A stretch of 64,000 bases of DNA from Rhabdobacter roseus (GTDB lineage Bacteria > Bacteroidota > Bacteroidia > Cytophagales > Spirosomataceae). Under the pieces are notes generated by a model that had not been told where the DNA came from, searched no databases, and saw only the letters and a program-made list of their open reading frames with translations. The position numbers and the translations under genes were made by a program. The DNA is taken from positions 1-64,000 of the forward strand of contig NZ_JACHGF010000005.1 in the NCBI RefSeq assembly GCF_014202275.1. Reading direction: 5' to 3'. Shown here piece after piece: positions 17,626 through 26,846 of this stretch (the stretch's first letter is position 1; the number at the start of each line of letters is the position of its first letter).

Positions 17626-20034
17626 ATGCTTTATCCCCAAAATATAGAACAAAAATTAGGTTTTGACCGACTACGCGACTGGCTGAGCGAAGCCTGCATC
17701 AGTCCGCTGGGCCGTCGTTTTGTAGAAAAAATTCGTTTCTCGGACAACTTCACGCTAGTCGACAAGCTCGTGCGCCAAACGGCCGAGATGAAGCAGATCC
17801 TGCAGTACGGCGAAGATTTTCCGTCCCAAAACTACCTTGACGTTACGCCCTACTTACAGCGGGCGGCCATCGAGGGTATGTTGCTCACGCAGGCCGAATT
17901 CTTCGACCTGAAGGTGTCGCTCAGTACCATTCGGCAGTGTTTGGTTTTTTTTGGAAAACAGGAGCCCGAAGCCTTTCCGCTGCTGGGCGAATACGCCCAG
18001 AGCATTCGGGTAGAGCGCAGCGTGACCGACGCCATCGACCGCGTCATTGACGACCGCGGCCAGGTACGCGACAACGCCTCGCCGGAGCTGGCCCAGATCC
18101 GGCGCCGCCTCATTGCCGAGCGGGCCGACATCCGTAAGAAACTGGACAGCCTCCTGCGCACCGCCAAAAACAGCGGCTGGATCGGCGACGACGTATCGCT
18201 CACCATCCGGAACGGCCGCATGGTCATCCCCATCGCGGCCGAGCACAAGCGTAAGCTGAAGGGCTTCATCCACGACGAATCCGCCACGGGCCAAACCGTG
18301 TACCTGGAGCCGACGGAGGTACTTGAGGCCAACAACGAGATCCGGGAGCTGGAGTACGAAGAGCGACGGGAGATCAACCGCATCCTGGTGCTGCTCACCG
18401 ACCAGCTACGCCCCTACCTTCCCGACTTGCAGCGGGCCTACCAGTTTCTGGGCCTGATGGATTTTTTGCGGGCCAAGGCCAAACTCGCCGTGCAGATGGA
18501 AGCGCTCAATCCGCAGTTTGTCAACCGCCCCTCCGTCGACTGGCGCGAGGCGCGGCACCCCATCCTGCACCTTTCGTTTCAGAAGCAAGGCAAAAAGGTA
18601 GTACCGCTCAGCATCGAGCTCAGCCAGAAGCAACGCATCCTGATCATCTCCGGACCCAACGCGGGCGGAAAATCCGTTGCGCTCAAAACCGTGGGCCTGA
18701 TCCAGTACATGTACCAGTGCGGCCTCTTGGTACCCATGCGCGACGACTCTACGATGGGTTTTTTCCAGAATATATTCATTGATATTGGCGACGAGCAGTC
18801 GCTCGAAAACGACCTAAGTACCTACAGCTCCCACCTGACCAACATGCGGCAGTTTCTGGCCCGGGCCAACAAGCGGAGCCTGTTCCTGATCGACGAGTTC
18901 GGGACGGGTACCGAGCCGGGGCTGGGCGGGGCCATTGCCGAGGCCATCCTGGAAGACCTCACGCAGTCGGGCGCCTATGGCGTGATCAACACCCACTACA
19001 CCAACCTGAAGGTACTGGCCGATAAAACCGACGGCCTTATCAACGGTGCCATGCGCTTCGACGGCGAGCACCTCGAGCCGCTCTACCAGCTCGAGATCGG
19101 CAAGCCGGGTAGTTCGTTTGCGTTTGAGATTGCGTACAAGATTGGCCTGCCCAAGGGCGTCATTGAGCGCGCCAAAAGCAAGCTAGGTACCCAGCAGGTC
19201 AACTTCGAAAAGCTGCTGAAAGAGCTGGACATTGAACGAAAGGTATTTGCGGAAAAGAACCTGGACCTGGGCATCAAAGAACGGAAGCTGGCGCAGCAGC
19301 TGGCCGAGTATACGGCCCTGAAAACCAGCCTCGACAACAACGAAAAGCGGATTCTGAACGAGGCCAAGCAAAAAGCCAAAACCTTACTTTCAGAAACCAA
19401 CCAACGCATAGAAAGTACCATCCGGGAGATCCGGGAAAGCCAGGCCAACAAAGAAACCACGCGCGAGCTGCGGGCCGGACTGGAGAAATTTAACCAGCAA
19501 AATCTCAAGCCCGTGCTCGTGGAAGAGGTACCTGTGCCCGAGGTAGATTTTGAACCGGAAGAAGGAGCTATCGAGGTGGGTAGCTACGTGCGTATCAAAG
19601 GCCAAACCGCCATTGGAGAGGTACTGGCCCTCAAAGGCAAGGACGCCGAGATCCGGATCGGGGAGCTGAAATCGAACGTGAAGCTGAACCGCCTGGAGAA
19701 AGTCTCCAAGAAAACCTACAAGCTCGCTACCGGCGAAAAGAAAACCCGTGCGGGCACGGCCGGGGTGGATATCAACGAACGGATGCTGAATTTCAGCTTC
19801 AACCTCGACATCCGGGGCAAGCGCGGCGAAGAAGCCCTAAGCGTACTGGATCAGTTCATGGACAACGCCGTGATGCTGGGCTACGACGAGCTCCGGGTGA
19901 TCCACGGCAAAGGCGACGGCATCCTGCGCACGCTGGTACGCAACCACCTGCGAAGCTACCCCCAGGTAGGTACCTTGCAGGACGAACATGCCGACCGCGG
20001 CGGCGCGGGCGTCACCCTCGTGAAGATGCGGTAG
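17626..20034 (+). CDS. mutS2: endonuclease MutS2
   Basis: An 802-residue MutS2 protein, near the usual length. The ATPase has Walker A GPNAGGKS at 343-350 and Walker B LIDEFGTGTEP; a coiled-coil clamp follows (about 510-625). The Smr nuclease domain lies at the C-terminus (LDIRGKRGEEAL near 727, HGKGDG near 758). MutS2 acts in suppression of recombination and in ribosome-collision rescue rather than in mismatch repair. A strong terminator follows the stop codon. Confidence 0.96.
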   Translation: MLYPQNIEQKLGFDRLRDWLSEACISPLGRRFVEKIRFSDNFTLVDKLVRQTAEMKQILQYGEDFPSQNYLDVTPYLQRAAIEGMLLTQAEFFDLKVSLSTIRQCLVFFGKQEPEAFPLLGEYAQSIRVERSVTDAIDRVIDDRGQVRDNASPELAQIRRRLIAERADIRKKLDSLLRTAKNSGWIGDDVSLTIRNGRMVIPIAAEHKRKLKGFIHDESATGQTVYLEPTEVLEANNEIRELEYEERREINRILVLLTDQLRPYLPDLQRAYQFLGLMDFLRAKAKLAVQMEALNPQFVNRPSVDWREARHPILHLSFQKQGKKVVPLSIELSQKQRILIISGPNAGGKSVALKTVGLIQYMYQCGLLVPMRDDSTMGFFQNIFIDIGDEQSLENDLSTYSSHLTNMRQFLARANKRSLFLIDEFGTGTEPGLGGAIAEAILEDLTQSGAYGVINTHYTNLKVLADKTDGLINGAMRFDGEHLEPLYQLEIGKPGSSFAFEIAYKIGLPKGVIERAKSKLGTQQVNFEKLLKELDIERKVFAEKNLDLGIKERKLAQQLAEYTALKTSLDNNEKRILNEAKQKAKTLLSETNQRIESTIREIRESQANKETTRELRAGLEKFNQQNLKPVLVEEVPVPEVDFEPEEGAIEVGSYVRIKGQTAIGEVLALKGKDAEIRIGELKSNVKLNRLEKVSKKTYKLATGEKKTRAGTAGVDINERMLNFSFNLDIRGKRGEEALSVLDQFMDNAVMLGYDELRVIHGKGDGILRTLVRNHLRSYPQVGTLQDEHADRGGAGVTLVKMR

Positions 20035-20060
20035 CACGTTTTGCTCCTATATACTTATGG

Positions 20061-20090
20061 AGAAGCGAGGTACCTTGGAGCCTCGCTTCT
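20061..20090 (+). terminator. terminator after mutS2
   Basis: A perfect 10-bp stem (agaagcgagg / cctcgcttct) with a 10-base loop that includes GGTACCTT is followed by a short T-rich stretch. It lies between convergent genes and could serve both directions. Confidence 0.75.
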
Positions 20091-20121
20091 TTTGCTTATC
20101 ATATATTATACCAGCAGCCAT

Positions 20122-21366
20122 CTACGGCTGAGGCTCCTGCAAAATGTCCGAATGAGGTACCTGGGCTGGGCGCTTATGGCGCGTTACAAAATACAGCATA
20201 CCAAAGGCTACGATCAGAATAGCCGGGAATACGGCCATGTTCGAAAGGGTAGATTGCCCCGCCGCCAATTCGACGGCATCGCCCACGAGGCCCGCTGAGG
20301 TAGCTAGGGCCGTATTGGTCTCGATCCAGCCGCCGATGATGGGCTGAAAAATGGAGGTCGAGAACATGCCCATACCTCCCATGATGGAAAGCCCCAGCGC
20401 CCCGCTACGGGGTACGTACTCGGCCACAAACCCCAGCATGGTAGGCCAGAAATAACACACACCGATGGCAAACAAAACGGCCGATACGTACAGCAAAGGA
20501 CCCTGGACCTGGCTCATCAGCACAATGCCCATGGTGGCAAAAACCGCCGACCCCAAAAGTACCCCTACGGTATTGAACCGGTGCACAATGGGCCCCGCAA
20601 AGTACCTCCCCACGGCCATCAGACCCGTTACCAGCGCCAGGATCAGCATCGGACTTGCGCCCGCTTTTCCGAGGATGGGACCAACCCACTGCGTGGGGCC
20701 AAACTCCGAAATGGCCGTCAGGGCCATACAACCCAGCATAAACAGGTACAGCGGCGAGAGCATGGCCTTAAAGTTTTCGCGGGTAGAAGCCGCCTCGGCG
20801 CGCGGTGAGGGAAAATCCTGCCCCCAGAAAAGTACCGCGTAGAGCAGCGTCGGAACCAGAATAACCCCCATTTGCAACTGCCAGCTCAGGCCCGCGTCGG
20901 TCATGAACTTCGACACCAGGCTCCCGATGACGATCCCACCCGGAAACCACATGTGAAAGCGGTTCATCATTTTATTGAGTTGGCTACCCGTGTAGGTATC
21001 GGCGATCATGGGGTTGCAGGCGGCCTCGGTGCAGCCGTTCCCAAAACCGATGAAAAAGGTAGAGATCAGGAGCCCCCAGAATCCGTTGGCATAGATGGTC
21101 AGGATGATGCCCAGCAGGTGGCTCATGAACGTGATCCACATGATGCGCTTGGGACCGAAGGTATTGTACAAAGCCCCAAAGACAATCATGGCGATGGGAA
21201 ACCCAAAAAAAGCCATCGAGTTGACGTACCCCAGCTGCTCGGGCGATAAATGAAACTCCGTACCTAGCTGGGTGAGGATACCCGCCCGGATACTAAACGA
21301 CAGCGCCGTGGTGATAAGCGCAAAACAGCTGGCGTTGAAGAGCCGGGCCTGGTTGATCTGCTGCAT
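20122..21366 (-). CDS. MFS transporter, paralogue 1
   Basis: A 414-residue major facilitator with about twelve hydrophobic helices. Conserved features include ALITTALSFSIRAGIL near the start, FIGFGNGCTEAACNPMIAD in the N-half, RFHMWFPGGIVIGSLVS, and GVCYFWPTMLGFVAEYVP in the C-half. It closely matches the neighbouring transporter along its whole length, so the two arose by tandem duplication. The substrate is unknown; the adjacent Gfo/Idh and isomerase genes suggest a sugar or sugar derivative. A hairpin terminator separates it from its paralogue, so it may be transcribed independently. Confidence 0.88.
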   Translation of the reverse strand: MQQINQARLFNASCFALITTALSFSIRAGILTQLGTEFHLSPEQLGYVNSMAFFGFPIAMIVFGALYNTFGPKRIMWITFMSHLLGIILTIYANGFWGLLISTFFIGFGNGCTEAACNPMIADTYTGSQLNKMMNRFHMWFPGGIVIGSLVSKFMTDAGLSWQLQMGVILVPTLLYAVLFWGQDFPSPRAEAASTRENFKAMLSPLYLFMLGCMALTAISEFGPTQWVGPILGKAGASPMLILALVTGLMAVGRYFAGPIVHRFNTVGVLLGSAVFATMGIVLMSQVQGPLLYVSAVLFAIGVCYFWPTMLGFVAEYVPRSGALGLSIMGGMGMFSTSIFQPIIGGWIETNTALATSAGLVGDAVELAAGQSTLSNMAVFPAILIVAFGMLYFVTRHKRPAQVPHSDILQEPQP

Positions 21367-21525
21367 ACTGTAAAGAAGGAGTTTTGTTAAAAAAATTAGG
21401 GAGGAACAGGTACCTTATATATACTACGGCCATTAGGCCCAAATGGGTACCTTCAGTAGGCAGGTACTTTTTCTTGCTTGTCGGATTGCGCCAGCCAGTA
21501 GCTACGGAGATGACGCTGCTGCTAC

Positions 21526-21565
21526 ACGAAAGAGGGCCATCCCTGTTGGAATGGCCCTCTTTCGT
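21526..21565 (-). terminator. hairpin terminator between the two MFS genes
   Basis: A perfect 15-bp stem (acgaaagagggccat / atggccctctttcgt) with a 10-base loop sits just after the stop of the second MFS gene on the minus strand. The T content after the stem is modest, so termination strength is uncertain. Confidence 0.6.
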
Positions 21566-21586
21566 AGTTCTTATTCTACAAAAAAT

Positions 21587-22846
21587 CTACAACTGCGGCT
21601 GCTGCATTACTTCTGACTCCGGTAGGCCATGAAGCCCTTTGTCTTTGCGAGAGCGTACCCAGAAAAGCAAAACGGTAAAGGCCACCACCAGAATAATAGG
21701 GAAGGTGGTCATGTTGAGCAGGGTTGCTTGCCCGGCGGCTAATTCCAGGGCGTCACCGCTTAAACCCTGCGTAGCGAAAGTAGCCCGGTGGTCGTCAATC
21801 CAGCCTCCGATGATCGGTTGAAAAATCGCCGTTGAGAACATACCCATACCACCCACGAGGGAAAGCCCCAAAGCACCACTCAAGGGTACTTTCTCGGCCA
21901 CAAAACCCAGCATGGTAGGCCAGAAATAGCAAACGCCCAGCGCAAAGAAGATAGCGGCTACGTACGCCATGGGCCCCGTAACGCTACTGAATAGGTAGAT
22001 ACCAAGAGTAGTGAAAATGGCTGAACCCAGCAAAACGCCGGTTTGTCCAAAACGACCAATCACCGGACCCGCGAAGAAGCGTCCCACGGCCATCAGCCCC
22101 GTGACCAGCGCGAGAATCAGGAGGGGTTCGGCACCGCTCTTACTCAGGATAATGGCCGTCCATTGCTGGGGGCCAAACTCTGAGATAGCGGTAAGTGCCA
22201 TAAAGAGGAAAATGAAAATGAACAACGGATTGAGCATACCGCGGAAGTTTTCGGACAAGGACGTAGCCCCTTCCACCTTGGCTTTCGGGAAGGCTTGTCC
22301 CCAGAATAAATAGGCGTAGATCAGCGTCGGAATCATAATGATCCAGATTTGCGCCTGCCAACCCAAATCCATTTTGGTCATGGCCAGCGAAACCAAACTA
22401 CCCAACACGATCCCTCCGGGGAACCACATGTGGAAGCGGCTCAGCATCTTGTTCATTTTCAGACCGGCGTACGAGTCGGCGATCATGGGATTACAGGCCG
22501 CTTCGGTACAGCCGTTACCAATTCCGATAAAGAGGGTAGAAATCAGCAAGCCGGTGTATCCGCCCGAGTAGATGGTCATGATAATGCCCAGCGTGTGCAT
22601 GATAAAGGCAACCATCATGATAATACGCGGCCCCACGGTGTGATACACAAGGCCACCAACGATCATGGCGATGGGGAAACCGTAGAACCACATGGAGTTG
22701 ATAAAGCCCAGCTCCTCAGCACTCAGCCCAAACTCTTCTCCGAGCTGGGGCAAGATTCCCGCCCGAATGGCAAATGAAAAGGCTGTGGTAATGAGTGCAA
22801 AGCAACTACCTAGAAAAAGGCGATCTGCATTGACGTTTTGATTCAT
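21587..22846 (-). CDS. MFS transporter, paralogue 2
   Basis: A 419-residue twelve-helix transporter, aligned end to end with the gene to its left (shared FIGxGNGCTEAACNPMIAD, RFHMWFPGGIVxGSLVS, GVCYFWPTMLGFVAE). It stands divergent from the first Gfo/Idh/MocA oxidoreductase gene with about 225 bases between start codons, where both promoters should lie. It probably imports the compound acted on by the oxidoreductase/isomerase genes. The substrate cannot be read from sequence. Confidence 0.88.
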   Translation of the reverse strand: MNQNVNADRLFLGSCFALITTAFSFAIRAGILPQLGEEFGLSAEELGFINSMWFYGFPIAMIVGGLVYHTVGPRIIMMVAFIMHTLGIIMTIYSGGYTGLLISTLFIGIGNGCTEAACNPMIADSYAGLKMNKMLSRFHMWFPGGIVLGSLVSLAMTKMDLGWQAQIWIIMIPTLIYAYLFWGQAFPKAKVEGATSLSENFRGMLNPLFIFIFLFMALTAISEFGPQQWTAIILSKSGAEPLLILALVTGLMAVGRFFAGPVIGRFGQTGVLLGSAIFTTLGIYLFSSVTGPMAYVAAIFFALGVCYFWPTMLGFVAEKVPLSGALGLSLVGGMGMFSTAIFQPIIGGWIDDHRATFATQGLSGDALELAAGQATLLNMTTFPIILVVAFTVLLFWVRSRKDKGLHGLPESEVMQQPQL

Positions 22847-22991
22847 AAGAATAGCAAAGTTTAAGGTTAAAAGGATAGGTTGTAAAGGTTGATATTGTTC
22901 AGTTATTGTCCAATAATTTCGTAAAAAAAAGAAATAGGCCCCATTTCTACTAATAAAAGGGATAGGTATTATCTGTTTTTTTTGATCTTGC

Positions 22992-22999
22992 TACCTTTG
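22992..22999 (+). promoter_or_regulatory. possible -7 element (TACCTTTG) for the oxidoreductase operon
   Basis: TACCTTTG matches TAnnTTTG and lies 72 bases before the chosen ATG. No good TTTG sits at the expected upstream distance (a TTTG at 22981 is too close), so only the -7 half is supported. Confidence 0.4.
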
Positions 23000-23071
23000 T
23001 AAGAAGTAAGAGTGGAGGATACTACTCTTTGTTTTAGAATAATCTTTCAACAAACCCTAAGCCAGTCAGCA

Positions 23072-24223
23072 ATGCCAAGAAAAATTCGCATGGGCATGGT
23101 AGGTGGAAGTACGGACGCATTCATCGGCGCCGTCCACCGCCGAGCCGCCATTATGGATGGTGAAATCGAACTCGTTTGCGGGGCTTTTAGCTCGAGCCCG
23201 GAAAAGTCTAAGGCAACCGGCCGGGCGTTGTATCTACCCGACGAACGCGTCTATGGTACCTACGAAGAGATGATCCAGCAGGAAAAAAAACTTCCCAAGG
23301 GAGAACGCATGGACTTCGTCGTCATTGTAACGCCCAACCACGTTCACCACGGCCCTACCAAGATGGCCCTCGAAAACGGCTTCCACGTGGTGTGCGACAA
23401 GCCCATTACGCTCAATACCGCCGAGGCCGAAGAGATTGTAGCTCTAGTGAAAGAAACGGGGCTGCTGTTTTGTCTCACCCACAACTACACCGGCTACCCC
23501 ATGGTGAAAGAGGCGCGGCACCTCATTCGCTCGGGCGCGCTGGGCCAAATCCGGAAGGTCATTGTGGAGTACCCCCAGGGCTGGCTCGCCACGCTGGTAG
23601 AAGCCACCGGCAACAAGCAGGCCGCCTGGCGCACCGACCCCGCCCGCTCGGGTGCCGCCGGTGGCCTGGGCGACATCGGTACCCACGCCGAAAACCTGGC
23701 GGAGTACATCACCGGTCTTAAAATTACGGAAGTCTGTGCCGACCTCACCATCTTTGTAGAAGGTCGCCTGCTCGACGACGACGCCCACATCCTGCTTCGC
23801 TTCGACAACGGCGCGAAGGGGATTCTGCAAAACAGCCAGATCGCCAACGGCGAAGAAAACGACCTGAACATCCGGGTATACGGCGAGCATGGCGGCCTAC
23901 AGTGGAAGCAAATGGAGCCCAATACGCTCATTCACAAAACCCAGGAGGGTGTTCGGATCATCCGCACGGGTGTCGGTAACCTGTCGGAGGCCGCGCAGGT
24001 ACATACGCGCATTCCGGCGGGGCACCCCGAAGGGTACTTTGAGGCTTTCGCCAACCTGTACCGTAACTTTGCCCTGGCCGTACGGGCTTACGAAATCGGT
24101 CACAAGCCCGACCCACTCTTTGATTTCCCCTCGGCGGAAGACGGCCTGCGCGGCATGAAGTTCATCGATACGGTCATCGCCTCCAACGAAAGCGACACCA
24201 AATGGACGCCTTTCCACGAGTAG
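23072..24223 (+). CDS. Gfo/Idh/MocA family oxidoreductase 1
   Basis: A 383-residue NAD(P)-dependent dehydrogenase of the Gfo/Idh/MocA fold. The N-terminal Rossmann part begins MPRKIRMGMVGGSTDAFIG, and the family's cofactor/catalytic CDKPIT motif is near residue 107; the C-terminal domain follows (GDIGTHAENLAEYITGL). I use the ATG at 23072; an in-frame extension upstream (from 23012) lacks family character. Such enzymes oxidise sugar or inositol hydroxyls, often at C3 of glycosides. It is first in a three-gene rightward operon. Confidence 0.92.
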   Translation: MPRKIRMGMVGGSTDAFIGAVHRRAAIMDGEIELVCGAFSSSPEKSKATGRALYLPDERVYGTYEEMIQQEKKLPKGERMDFVVIVTPNHVHHGPTKMALENGFHVVCDKPITLNTAEAEEIVALVKETGLLFCLTHNYTGYPMVKEARHLIRSGALGQIRKVIVEYPQGWLATLVEATGNKQAAWRTDPARSGAAGGLGDIGTHAENLAEYITGLKITEVCADLTIFVEGRLLDDDAHILLRFDNGAKGILQNSQIANGEENDLNIRVYGEHGGLQWKQMEPNTLIHKTQEGVRIIRTGVGNLSEAAQVHTRIPAGHPEGYFEAFANLYRNFALAVRAYEIGHKPDPLFDFPSAEDGLRGMKFIDTVIASNESDTKWTPFHE

Positions 24224-24289
24224 TTTTTTATCCTGAATCCATTCAAAATTAAACCCCTTACTAGTCTACATTTTCAATTCCCCTTCATT

Positions 24290-25435
24290 ATGAGCAAAAT
24301 TAAAGTAGGTGTGGTGGGAACGGGCTTCATTGGTCCGGCCCATATCGAAGCGCTTCGCCGCTTACCCAACGTAGAAGTAGCCGCTCTCTGCGAAGTAACG
24401 GCCGAACTGGCCCGCGAAAAAGCCGATGTGCTGGGTATCGAGCGTTCCTACACCTTTGACGAACTCCTCAAGCAGGACGACATCCAGAGTATCCATATCT
24501 GTACGCCCAACTTCCTGCACTACACGCAGTCCAAGGCTGCCCTGGAGGCCGGTAAGCACGTGATTTGTGAAAAACCCCTGGCCAAAGACCTGGCCGAGGC
24601 CGAGGAGCTGGTAGCGCTGGCGGCCAAAACGGGGCTGGTGAATGCCGTTCACTTCAACCTGCGCTACTACCCGCTGGCCCGCCAAATGAAGGCCATGTGC
24701 GAGAGCGGTGAGCTGGGCGATGTGTACTCGATCATTGGCTCCTACCTGCAGGACTGGCTTTTCTACGAAACCGACTACAACTGGCGCCTCGAGCCCGATA
24801 AATCCGGCGACTCGCGCGCCATCGCCGACATTGGCTCGCACCTGATGGACATTCTGGAGTACATCACCGGGCTCAAAACCGTGGCCGTCATGGCGGATTT
24901 CAACACCATTCACAAAACGCGTAAGAAGCCGCTGCGGCCCGTAGAGACCTACTCGGGCATGATGCTCCGGCCCGAAGACTACGCCGATGTACCCATCACT
25001 ACCGAAGACCACGCCAACGTACTGCTTCGCTTCGACAACGGCAACCGGGGCGTCATTACGGTGTCGCAGGTGTCGGCCGGGCGCAAAAATCGCATGACGC
25101 TGGAAATCTCTGGTTCGAAGAAAACCTTCAACTGGTGCTCCGAAGTACCCAACGAAATGTGGATCGGGAACCGCGACGGCGCTAACCAGGTACTGCTGCG
25201 CGACCCCTCGCTGGTAGGTGACGCCGCCCGGGCCATTATTTCGCTACCCGGCGGGCACAACGAGGGCTTCCCCGACACCTCCAAGCAGATGTTCAAGGAA
25301 GTGTACGCGGCCATTGCCGAAGGCAAGCAGCCGGAAAACCCCAGCTTCCCTACCTTCGCCGATGGCTACCGGGAGCTGCTGATTTGCGAGAGGATCTTGG
25401 AAAGTAACAAAAAACAAGCCTGGGTAGAAATCTAG
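24290..25435 (+). CDS. Gfo/Idh/MocA family oxidoreductase 2
   Basis: A 381-residue relative of the preceding gene with GVVGTGFIGPAHIEAL at the N-terminus, CEKPLAKD near residue 93, and DIGSHLMDILEYITGL in the C-domain. It begins 66 bases after the first oxidoreductase and precedes the isomerase by 44 bases. The two dehydrogenases together with a TIM-barrel isomerase suggest successive oxidation and rearrangement of a sugar; whether one works in the reducing direction is unknown. Confidence 0.93.
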   Translation: MSKIKVGVVGTGFIGPAHIEALRRLPNVEVAALCEVTAELAREKADVLGIERSYTFDELLKQDDIQSIHICTPNFLHYTQSKAALEAGKHVICEKPLAKDLAEAEELVALAAKTGLVNAVHFNLRYYPLARQMKAMCESGELGDVYSIIGSYLQDWLFYETDYNWRLEPDKSGDSRAIADIGSHLMDILEYITGLKTVAVMADFNTIHKTRKKPLRPVETYSGMMLRPEDYADVPITTEDHANVLLRFDNGNRGVITVSQVSAGRKNRMTLEISGSKKTFNWCSEVPNEMWIGNRDGANQVLLRDPSLVGDAARAIISLPGGHNEGFPDTSKQMFKEVYAAIAEGKQPENPSFPTFADGYRELLICERILESNKKQAWVEI

Positions 25436-25479
25436 TTCGCAGGTACCTCATCAACCATTTAACCTTTAACATCCATCCT

Positions 25480-26532
25480 ATGAAAACCATAAAAGGACCG
25501 GGTATCTTTCTGGCCCAGTTTCTGGGCGACGAAGCCCCCTTTAACTCCTTAGAGACCATTGGCAAATACATGGCTGCCCTGGGCTACAAGGGTGTACAAC
25601 TACCCACCTGGGACCCGCGCATCATTGACGTAAAGCAGGCCGCCGAGTCGCAAACCTACGCCGACGAGCTCAAGGGCAAGCTCCAGGACCTGGGGCTGGA
25701 GATCACGGAGCTGGCTTCGCACATCATTGGGCAGCTGGTGGCTTCGCATCCCGTCTACGACGACATGTTCGACGGCTTTGCCATCCCCGAAGTGCGCAAA
25801 GACCCCAAAGCCCGAGCTGAGTGGGCTACGCAGCAGCTCAAGTACACGGCCGTGGCCAGCCGCAACCTGGGCCTCACCGCCAGCGCTACCTTTTCGGGCG
25901 CACTGGCGTGGCCGTTCCTGTACCCCTGGCCGCAACGCCCCGCCGGACTGGTCGAGACGGCTTTTAAAGAGCTGGCGGCCCGCTGGAAGCCTATTCTGGA
26001 TGTGTACGACGAAAACGGCGTGGACGTAGCCTACGAGCTGCACCCCGGCGAGGACCTTTTCGACGGTACTACCTTCGAGATGTTTGTAGACTACCTTGGT
26101 GGGCATAGCCGCGCCAACATCAACTACGACCCCAGCCACTTCGTGCTACAGCAGCTCGACTACCTACAGTTCATTGATCTCTACCACGACCGCATCAAGG
26201 CGTTCCACGTCAAAGACGCCGAGTTCAACCCCACGGGCAAGCAAGGCGTGTACAGCGGCTTTGCGGGCTGGGCGGACCGCGCCGGGCGCTTCCGCTCCCT
26301 GGGCGACGGCCAGGTAGACTTCTCGGCTATTTTCTCGAAATTATCCCAGTATGATTACGGCAGCTGGGCCGTGCTGGAATGGGAGTGCTGCATCAAGTCG
26401 CCCGAGCAGGGTGCGGCCGAAGGCGCTCCTTTTATTGAGAGCCACATCATCGAAGTCACTACCAAAGCCTTCGATGACTTTGCCGGTACCGGTGCCGACG
26501 AAGCCTTCAACCGCAAGGTACTTGGACTCTAG
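25480..26532 (+). CDS. sugar phosphate isomerase/epimerase-like TIM-barrel protein
   Basis: A 350-residue xylose-isomerase-like TIM barrel (AP endonuclease family 2 fold). Candidate metal-binding positions are visible in order: ELHPGEDLF, NYDPSHFVLQQLDY, AFHVKDAEF and VLEWECC. Relatives isomerise or epimerise sugars and inosose, and some act as hydrolases or lyases on 3-keto-glycosides. It is the last gene of the Gfo/Idh operon and is followed by a hairpin. Confidence 0.88.
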   Translation: MKTIKGPGIFLAQFLGDEAPFNSLETIGKYMAALGYKGVQLPTWDPRIIDVKQAAESQTYADELKGKLQDLGLEITELASHIIGQLVASHPVYDDMFDGFAIPEVRKDPKARAEWATQQLKYTAVASRNLGLTASATFSGALAWPFLYPWPQRPAGLVETAFKELAARWKPILDVYDENGVDVAYELHPGEDLFDGTTFEMFVDYLGGHSRANINYDPSHFVLQQLDYLQFIDLYHDRIKAFHVKDAEFNPTGKQGVYSGFAGWADRAGRFRSLGDGQVDFSAIFSKLSQYDYGSWAVLEWECCIKSPEQGAAEGAPFIESHIIEVTTKAFDDFAGTGADEAFNRKVLGL

Positions 26533-26557
26533 GTACTTTGGATTTGTATTTTTTCGG

Positions 26558-26587
26558 GCGAGGCTGCTTCTTTTGGAGCAGCCTCGC
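26558..26587 (+). terminator. hairpin after the oxidoreductase/isomerase operon
   Basis: A perfect 11-bp stem (gcgaggctgct / agcagcctcgc) with an 8-base loop starts 26 bases after the stop codon. There is no strong T run, so it may instead be a 3' stabilising hairpin. Confidence 0.55.
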
Positions 26588-26795
26588 TTGCGTATACGGG
26601 ATTTGGTCCGGTTTTTGTTAGGCCCTTTCTCTCGGCTTTTACAATCGTTTCATGGTTCTTCGGGGTATTACCTAGTAGTACAGCCGGAGCGTGGTTTAAC
26701 TTAAAGAGCTTACTACCAGTACATTTTAAAAAAAAGGATTCAATTTAGCAGCATAACTATTTTTTGGCTCAATTGTTGCTGAAATGAGAGCGCAC

Positions 26796-26811
26796 GTATA
26801 GTACGCTATAC
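26796..26811 (+). promoter_or_regulatory. inverted repeat upstream of the surface-protein gene
   Basis: GTATAG-TACG-CTATAC is a perfect 6-bp inverted repeat 35 bases before the ATG and is followed shortly by a T run (gctttttta). It could be an operator or a weak attenuator; the sequence alone does not decide. Confidence 0.35.
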
Positions 26812-26846
26812 TGCTTTTTTATTAACACTATACTACTCACTTCCTG

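Larger units (their letters stand above)
26533..26846. other. 314-base intergenic region
   Basis: It holds the hairpin at the end of the oxidoreductase operon, a small inverted repeat near 26800 and an AT-rich leader before the large surface-protein gene. I see no credible gene in it. Confidence 0.6.
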
